The position numbers were made by a program, and so were the translations under genes. Below are positions 58,440-64,000 of a DNA stretch of 64,000 nt, piece after piece. The notes under the pieces were generated by a model. It did not search any database and had not been told where the DNA came from. It worked only from the letters and a program-made list of their open reading frames with translations. The stretch lies in NCBI GenBank assembly GCA_009192285.1, contig WBVU01000009.1, positions 1,798,001-1,862,000 on the forward strand, written 5' to 3'. Every line of letters starts with the position of its first letter. The first letter of the stretch is position 1. Origin of the DNA: Morchella semilibera. Lineage: Eukaryota > Ascomycota > Pezizomycetes > Pezizales > Morchellaceae.

Positions 58440-58990
58440 TCACCGTAACTGCACAAATCAGAAAGAAACTTGCCCCGAGGTGCAACAGTTAAGAAATAGG
58501 TTTATTGGTCAAAGAGAATCTCTCCGCTGATCAAAACATTGTTCTTGATAGCGGCCACGGTCCATCCCTCACACGATATAGTCGCAGTCCGTCTGAAAAA
58601 CTCTTCTTTGACGTGTAATTCCATTTCTTTACCATCCGGCCGATTTCGGAAATTTACCATCATCTCCAGGGATCCAAATGGCTTGAATTTACTGCAAACG
58701 GTAACAAGCTGCCCACTACCCAAGTCTCCCTCAAAAATTTGAAATTCATTGTGGAGCGGGAGTGGCTCTTTTTATAATCGTCAGGACAGATTTGGCGCTA
58801 GCAGGATCGACAAGAACTGTTGCATCGTTGGACAACTAAGTCCAAGGTTAAATCTAGCAATTTTTCTTCCAACAAGAGAGATAAGACTCGGGTTGGCCTT
58901 TAAAAATCCTTGGCCTTCTACTATCGTAATCTCGAAGCTATCACCCGTGATTGGTAGTGGGGTTTGAGAACTAGTGGAATTTCATATAGT
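58440..58990 (-). pseudogene. LURP-one-related (LOR) family pseudogene
   Basis: Minus-strand pieces follow the LOR (DUF567, tubby-C-like) fold in order: GDSFEITIVEGQGFLKANPS with LISLVGRK, then VDPASAKSVLTIIKRATPAP, then HNEFQIFEGDLGSGQLVTVC, GSLEMMVNFRNRPDGKEMEL, EEFFRRTATISCEGWTVAAI, ISGEILFDQ and TYFLTVAP. At least two frame changes and stops break it. One stop is a TAA directly after LFDQ, where the family has Q (CAA). In fungi LOR proteins are soluble proteins of largely unknown role. The family call rests on pattern memory. Confidence 0.55.
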
Positions 58991-59008
58991 ACTTAGCTAA
59001 TTAGGAAA

Positions 59009-59040
59009 AAGTCGTGAAAACTGGAATTTTCACGACCTTT
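59009..59040. repeat. Short perfect hairpin
   Basis: GTCGTGAAAA and TTTTCACGAC face each other around a six-base loop, inside A- and T-rich flanks. It may be a MITE remnant; its role is unknown. Confidence 0.6.
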
Positions 59041-59419
59041 TACAGAACGCCTAAGTATGGTTCGAAGATTCCAAGGTTGCTCGGCCAACTACAGAATCGT
59101 TAGTCATGAATCCAATCCGGAGTCCAGTTTATCGTACGCTTAAAGTGTATCTTGAGCGTTACTCATTTTGAATATGGGTATTCGGGGTTTTTCGAAAAGA
59201 TATATTTTTTGGTGTCGTCAGTTACAATGCTGAATATGAGTGTGTGATTAAATGGCTGAGAGCCGATTATGTTCTCTTATAAAGTACTCAAAAGACAAAG
59301 AAATCGGTGTCCGTCAAACGCCAACTACATAAGTAGCGTTAAGACAGCCTCTTGACTACAATCGCCGTATTAAGCACCAAGCCACACATGCATCAAACCT
59401 TGAACGTTCATTAAGAGTA

Positions 59420-59552
59420 CTCGTACTTTCCTGACGTTTGTAAAAAAAAAAATGGCCGTTATTGCATGCATGCCATACAAATACGCGCCAAGTCCAAAAT
59501 TTAGTATGGTATGCAATAGTGGTCCCCTTTACAAACGTCAGGAAAGAACGAG
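59420..59552. mobile_element. 133-base MITE, CTCGTACTTTCC termini, TSD TA
   Basis: CTCGTACTTTCCTGACGTTT at the left is matched by inverted AAACGTCAGGAAAGAACGAG at the right. The similarity continues inward to TTGCATGC/GCATACCATAC. TA flanks it (59418-59419, 59553-59554). Confidence 0.85.
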
Positions 59553-59554
59553 TA

Positions 59555-60254
59555 TACTACTTTCAGGCTCACAGATTACATGTAGGTTCTAACTATATGT
59601 AAGTATCTACACAAAACGTATCTATTGGCCTCGAAGAGAGCTTTTCAAGATTGCACAATACGAGTCATAGCGCACGTGCCAGAATGTAGCGCAAACATTT
59701 AATTCTGCCAAGCCCGGAGATCACATATGTGCTTCGGGTCAAAAGGTGGCGGTGCATTGGTAGGAGACTTCTGTGTGTCACCGCCACCTGTTGACAGGCC
59801 CGTACCCCCCGAAGTACTCGAATTCTAACTAAATCACGTGGTGCTGGTTGGGTTTCTTGCGCTGCTCACAGGTCATGTGATTCAGTTAAAACTCGGCCGC
59901 GCGAGTACCTACGACTTCATGGGGGCCGGGGGCCGTATGATACGCAGGAGGTTGATCGATTACCTCTTTTGGTTTGCATACAAAATCTTGGAATTGACCA
60001 CACCCCCGTGAGGTTGTCTACTCGGCAGGGAAATGGAGTACTTACAGTCAGCAAAACCAACCGTTCAATCCTGCCAAGAATTGGGTTGACTTGTCGAGGA
60101 CTGCATAATCCACAACTGTCTGTAATTGTTGCCAAGGGTTTCGCTCAGTGCTTTAGGCTTGATTCCCCAATAAATGATACTTTTGGCCGAGGTATGAATA
60201 TAGGAGTCTATTTTTAGGAAAAAGTGGCTCTCTGATACTGATACATGTATACTA
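59555..60254. other. Intergenic DNA
   Basis: It holds imperfect hairpins at about 59740-59815 (GGTGGCGGTG/CACCGCCACC) and 59830-59889. No gene was recognised. Confidence 0.4.
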
Positions 60255-60438
60255 TGGCGCGAGAAGGCATAGAGTCGAGTGGGTGTGTAAACCTCAGAGG
60301 AATTTTTTTTGTATGGGAATTAGACCGTTAGGCTAGGCACTAGTACAATTATGGGAGTAGATCTCCCAATTTCTATATAGACTGATTGGCTGCAAACGCT
60401 GAAGTTTACACACCTACCCTCCATAGCTTCTCGAGCCA
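60255..60438. mobile_element. 184-base MITE, TGGCGCGAG termini, TSD TA
   Basis: TGGCGCGAGAAGGCATAGAG through GTGTGTAAACCTCAG is matched in inverted form by CTGAAGTTTACACACCTACC through CTTCTCGAGCCA. The arms are about 42 bases. TA flanks it (60253-60254, 60439-60440). Confidence 0.85.
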
Positions 60439-60613
60439 TAGCTCTTTGCAAGAAAAGTGTCAAATTGCCAAGAATTGAACTCAAATTGATGAGGCTCAAG
60501 TTGAAATTGCCAAGAATCATGCATCCGTTTGTCAAACCAAACTACAAGTCAATTCTTGGCACAAATTGGGTCCATGCCCGGCTGCGCGGCGTAATTGTTG
60601 GCGCCCCTGCTTA

Positions 60614-60712
60614 CAGTGATGGGAAAAACAGGGGCCTGAAAACAGGGTTTAGGTGGCTGCCCCAGCCAATAGGACTCGTACCATACTTCTACAATAATTT
60701 TCCCCATCGCTA
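60614..60712. mobile_element. Second copy of the CAGCGAT MITE, internally deleted
   Basis: Its core (CAGGGTTTAGGTGGCTGCCC, CAATAATTTTCCCCATCGCT) is nearly identical to 57051-57161. About 12 bases of the left arm are missing. TA flanks it (60612-60613, 60713-60714). Confidence 0.8.
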
Positions 60713-60986
60713 TACAGTACATGTAGGTACCGCTAAGCCATTAAAAAGGTTAAAAGTGCGATTGTAGCGGTACTTTGCGCAAATGGAGCTAGCTCTTTCG
60801 ATTGTCTGATTGGCAGGCTATATATGTGGGATCGGCACCAATCAGGTTACCAGCTGGCCCCATTAGCACCTATTTTGGGACATAACGATCTACTGGCAAT
60901 CTCATAGCGTTTTTGAACACAATTAAATAGATTGAATAAAAAAAAAACACCTCTGGAGGTGATTATTTTATTAGGCCCAATCCATA

Positions 60987-62076
60987 TTTTTTTTTTTTAA
61001 ATCATTTGAATTTTAGTTTACGGGTACAAAATCATCGCATGCAGTCAAAGACTATGGCGTAAAAAGACCCCTGTGCCCCCTCAAAAATAAAATGACAGCC
61101 AGACCCGAAGTATAGAAACTATGGTATGCTCCCAACCGCACCGCACTCTTACGAGTTCCTCTTTCAAGGCAGACGCCGCGAGCCCAGCCCCCCCAAAGAA
61201 ATTTAAAAGAAAAAAAGAAAAGAAGCAAACGCAAAAAAACAAAAAAAACCAAGAAAACCCATAATGGGAAGATGGCGACTGAGCGGCCGGATCCGATAAC
61301 ACCCGGACAGAACCCACAAAGCGGGGTAAGTGCCAAGCGAAACGGTGAGGAATCCCTGCAAAGCGGGATAGGGTGGTGTGGGTGCTGGATTTACTGGTTT
61401 ACACAGTTTCCCCAGCTGACTATGGGCGACTTTCTGATGAGGACACGCTGCCCAGGACAATTTGGGGATGAGGTTGGGCCCGGTTGCAACTTGAATCCAA
61501 AAGGAAGCCTGAGGGGTCCACGGAAAGGCGGGCTTCTAAGCAAAAGAGCAGACATCAGCAAACTCAACTTGTGACTGGAGTCTCCCAGCACATCAGCAAG
61601 ACTTCATTTGTCTCCTGATGTCTCCTGAGCCTCAGGAGACTTAAAAAATATCCAGGGGTCTCAGGAGACTCTCAGGAGACCTGGGAGACTGCTGGGAGAC
61701 TCCAGTCACAAGTTGAGTTTGCTGATGCAGTCTCCCGGGTCTCCTGAGAGTCTCCTGAGACTCCTGGATATTTTTTGAGTCTCCTGAGGCTCAGGAGACA
61801 TCAGGAGACAAATCAAGTCTTGCTGATGGAGAGGCCCGTAGGAGAGAAGGTGGGTTGTAAAAAAAAAAAACCCGGAGAAGAGAGAAGAAGAAGGCACCCT
61901 TAAGAGTAGGAGACATCTCTTGCATATCCAGAGGAGAGCTGTTCGTCGGGGTGTGAGGAGGTTTTGACTATCTTAAAGACAATGAAGCCTAAGAAAAGTC
62001 GGGGTTGTGGGGTGATCCTCCCTATTCTCAAGTCTTGGCGGTGTTGAGAACGGGATTGAAGGAAGGAAGAAGGATG
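60987..62076 (-). mobile_element. Poly-A retroposon, minus strand, 16-base TSD
   Basis: TTAGGCCCAATCCATA occurs at 60971-60986 and 62077-62092. A T-run at the left end means an A-tail on minus. The body shares segments with 24070-24881 (ACTATG(A/G)GG after CAGCTG, AAGCCTAAGAAAAGTC, TCTTGGCGG(T/A)GTTGAGAAC). Two nested MITEs lie inside (61553-61828). No coding capacity was recognised. Confidence 0.8.
61553..61828. mobile_element. Two nested copies of the 137-base CATCAGCAA MITE
   Basis: The outer copy (TSD GA, 61551-61552 and 61829-61830) starts CATCAGCAAACTCAACTTGT and ends AGTCTTGCTGATG. The inner copy (61591-61727, opposite orientation, 137 bases) has TSD CA (61589-61590, 61728-61729) and sits in the outer one. 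Both are built largely of TCTCCTGAG/CTCAGGAGA words, with a TGGATATTTTTT centre. Confidence 0.9.
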
Positions 62077-62092
62077 TTAGGCCCAATCCATA

Positions 62093-62760
62093 GATTGCAA
62101 CCAATCTATGGATTTTTGTGTCAACCGAACAGACCATAATATTGCAAAAAACCGCCAAGACTACATTTTTGTATGGCATTTAATATGAACTTGCGGGTAC
62201 CCGACGAACTCCCAGGTGTATGGTTAAACGGGGGTTATGATTAATATCACCCGAATCCGGTAACGAATTAGACAAACGGGTGGTACTCTTTGTAAGAATA
62301 TGGAGAACGTTTTTTTAATTGTCGGGATCCACTAAGAGCACTGTTTTATCGAACTTGGTTTTCAAATCTATGAGGAGTTAGTACCCCCAGGATAACCGTA
62401 CCCCCCAGGGGTACGTCTACATATTATACTCAATATACCTAAGTACTTATCTATCCTACTCGTTATTTTACAAGGACTAGGTTCTAAATTGGAGAAGCTC
62501 TCTCCCAGATAAACATATTATCCCATCGCTGACATCGGTAACTTTTCTTCGGTGACTCAGCTCCCTAGTTGTTTAAAAAGGCCCTAAGGCACTGGGACCG
62601 GGACCTGAGGCGATTTAAAGCGTCTAATAATCTTCAGGTTAGCCTAATTCTGTTTTTTTTCTTGACGCTTCTTGGAGCTTCCGTCCAAGAATCGGGAGAT
62701 TTAGTACGTTTTGCCCTTTCCATTCTCTTTGGGGATGTCAGACATTGGCTATTAAATGTA
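62093..62760. other. Intergenic DNA
   Basis: It starts with a hairpin AATCCATAGATTG/CAATCTATGGATT (62086-62115). A piece shared with the 51982 MITE follows (CCGCCAAGACTACATTTTTG near 62149). No gene was recognised. Confidence 0.4.
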
Positions 62761-62862
62761 CAGCGACAGGTAATAAGTGATGGAATGCCCTGAGATACAA
62801 ATGCTGGTGGCGTTTTACCACAACAGGCATCACTGTGTTCCATCACTTATTATCTACCGCTG
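62761..62862. mobile_element. 102-base MITE, CAGCGACAGG termini, TSD TA
   Basis: CAGCGACAGGTAATAAGTGA is matched in inverted form by TCACTTATTATCTACCGCTG. The arms are about 27 bases. TA flanks it (62759-62760, 62863-62864). The terminal CAGCGA is shared with the 57051 family. Confidence 0.85.
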
Positions 62863-62864
62863 TA

Positions 62865-63272
62865 CATAAGTAGGTACTAGAGGAATACCGTTATAGTAAG
62901 GCAGAAAGTAGCAAATCTAATATACCCCTCTATATACTTGTATGTTTGAGCCGGGAATCTTCGCAATAGGCGGTTATAGTCTATTAACTGGACGAGTACG
63001 ATCGATACTACACGTACCAAGTACATGTACCTACATCATGTACATACTCGAACCCACATGCAGATACATTTCGATACTTACAGTACCAAAAAGAGGGGTG
63101 GGATCACTACGATATTCCCGTTGATACGCTAGCAATGCGGTAAGAATACGGTATTTGTACAGTGCACTTCCTCTAATGCCGGTTTAATTTGGTATTCGTC
63201 ACTAAATTCCGTAGTCCTATGGTAGTGATTTCACCCCATTTTTTTATACTGTAGGTACGTCTTCAAATTCAG
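62865..63272. other. Intergenic DNA
   Basis: No gene was seen. ACATGTACCTACATCATGTA-type words cluster at 63020-63045. Confidence 0.4.
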
Positions 63273-63377
63273 TCTTTCTTCTTTTTTTCTTTTATCTAAA
63301 TCACAACTTCATTGTTTTCTGGTGCCAATACAAGAATGCATGCAGCTAACACTATGCATGGCGTGAACAAGTGCCCA
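63273..63377 (-). mobile_element. Truncated poly-A retroposon
   Basis: About 105 bases, starting with a T-rich run, match the tail end of the 24070 and 60987 copies (AACTTCATTGTTTTCT, then ATACAAGAATGCATGCAG and ATGGCGTGAAC). GTCTTC(A/G)AATTCAGT at 63258-63272 and 63378-63392 forms the TSD, with one change. Confidence 0.7.
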
Positions 63378-63528
63378 GTCTTCGAATTCAGTTATACCCC
63401 ACTATTTCAGAAAATTCAAGAAGTGAAGCAACAGTAATTGGTATGTAACTGGTAAGCTATCTTACTCCATGCACCCATAACCCAAATATTTCTCGTTAAC
63501 TACAATCATCAAATATCACTCGTAGATT

Positions 63529-64000
63529 TCAATACAACTCAATAGCATCTACGATGTAATTCGCACTCAAGAAGCCCGCATCACCGCTTCCTGCCACGCC
63601 TATAACCAACGTATTCTCTCCCACCACCAATGTCCCTGCTGGCACCTCCCACTCGTAAATTTCACCATATCCCCTGTATCCACCTCTTGTTATCCCTCTT
63701 GAATCAATCAATACCGGCGCGCCCGGGTCAGCGCCTGTCCACGCGCCATTAATTACCACTGAAGGTCTCCCCGTCTTAAATGACAGTGTCGTTGCAATCC
63801 TCAACGTTCTCTTGACTGTATTCGATGCAGTAAACTTGATGGTCGCCGGGCCCCCGGTCTTTGCAAACAACGCCATGGGAAAGTCGGCAGCAGTCGATAC
63901 ACCAACGGTGTAGTTCCCCCCCCACGAAGACATACGAGCGTCGCTGGGATGCATACCGAGGAACTTGTCGCCGTTCTTGAACTCGAAAGGCTGACCGTCG
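63529..64000 (-). CDS. Rhamnogalacturonan lyase (PL4 family), C-terminal part
   Basis: The frame is open to the window edge, so the gene is partial, lacking its 5' end. It encodes the last 156 or so residues: FLGMHPSDARMSSWGG, then GGPATIKFTASNTVKRTLRI, INGAWTG, GYGEIYEWEVPAGTLVVGEN and GFLSANYIVDAIELY with the stop at 63529-63531. This is the carbohydrate-binding beta-sandwich domain III of polysaccharide lyase family 4. These secreted enzymes cut the rhamnogalacturonan I backbone of pectin by beta-elimination. The catalytic domain lies outside the window. Such enzymes are used by plant-associated and decomposer fungi. Confidence 0.85.
   Translation of the reverse strand, partial: DGQPFEFKNGDKFLGMHPSDARMSSWGGNYTVGVSTAADFPMALFAKTGGPATIKFTASNTVKRTLRIATTLSFKTGRPSVVINGAWTGADPGAPVLIDSRGITRGGYRGYGEIYEWEVPAGTLVVGENTLVIGVAGSGDAGFLSANYIVDAIELY

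Noticed and set aside
59009-59040. Hairpin with T-run as a rho-independent terminator
   Set aside because: The genome is clearly eukaryotic (introns, LINE, gypsy), so this bacterial signal does not apply.
61052-61336. Hydrophobic minus-strand frame suggesting a membrane protein
   Set aside because: It lies in a poly-A retroposon with A-rich low-complexity DNA; the related copy at 24070 does not conserve it.
62569-62793. Open frame with a hydrophobic segment
   Set aside because: It overlaps the TA-flanked MITE at 62761 and shows no family resemblance.
1-64000. tRNA, rRNA or other structured RNA genes
   Set aside because: I looked for cloverleaf-like and rRNA-like stretches and saw none I could support; a covariance-model scan would decide.

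Overview
The window looks like nuclear DNA of a filamentous ascomycete with a transposon-rich genome; a Pezizomycete such as a truffle or relative would fit, but the species cannot be fixed from the sequence. Reasons: protein genes with many short introns (about 46-68 bases, GT...AG, CTAAY branch sites), chromodomain Ty3/gypsy elements, a Tad-type LINE with RNase H, a fungal Plavaka-type DNA transposon, and fungal genes (MER3 helicase, PL4 rhamnogalacturonan lyase).

Layout. 1-4455: nested Ty3/gypsy ends and solo LTRs. 4456-10826: unique DNA carrying the meiotic helicase gene MER3/HFM1. 10827-24069: a gypsy element (A) starting 160 bases after MER3, split by a second gypsy element (B) of 11.9 kb whose two 221-base LTRs share the flank ATCGT; B is itself broken up by a 137-base MITE, a 1-kb solo LTR and two LTR-derived complexes. 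24070-24881: a poly-A retroposon on the minus strand. About 24900-32066: a Tad-like LINE with a solo LTR inside ORF1. 32067-41488: two tandem copies of a Plavaka-type transposon region; one keeps a near-complete transposase, and both carry an unrecognised accessory gene. 41489-48734: another gypsy element on the minus strand, cut by solo LTRs and an unknown insertion. 48885-49454: a long-TIR foldback element. 49455-64000: gene-bearing DNA with a small DUF7726-like gene, an 1140-residue protein with five cysteine repeats, a LURP-one-like pseudogene, the 3' end of a rhamnogalacturonan lyase gene, and many small TA-flanked MITEs.

The two territories differ. LTR elements, the LINE and Plavaka pile up inside one another between about 11 and 48 kb. 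MITEs and small retroposons dominate the spacers near host genes at 51-63 kb. LTR families used below: LTR-1 (TGTCCCGG...CCGTCACA, about 630 bases), LTR-2 (TATCACGG...CCGTGATA, about 470-590), LTR-3 (221 bases, element B), LTR-4 (TGTTACGGGC...CACCCTAATA, about 1020), LTR-5 (424 bases, element A). Most insertions were placed by reading exact target-site duplications (TSDs).

The most novel-looking material is the Plavaka region: an accessory protein I do not recognise, duplicated and divergent from the transposase, and a right end whose terminal bases match a 137-base MITE family present three times in the window. Several elements are also filled with their own short (pseudo)palindromic word, repeated many times.
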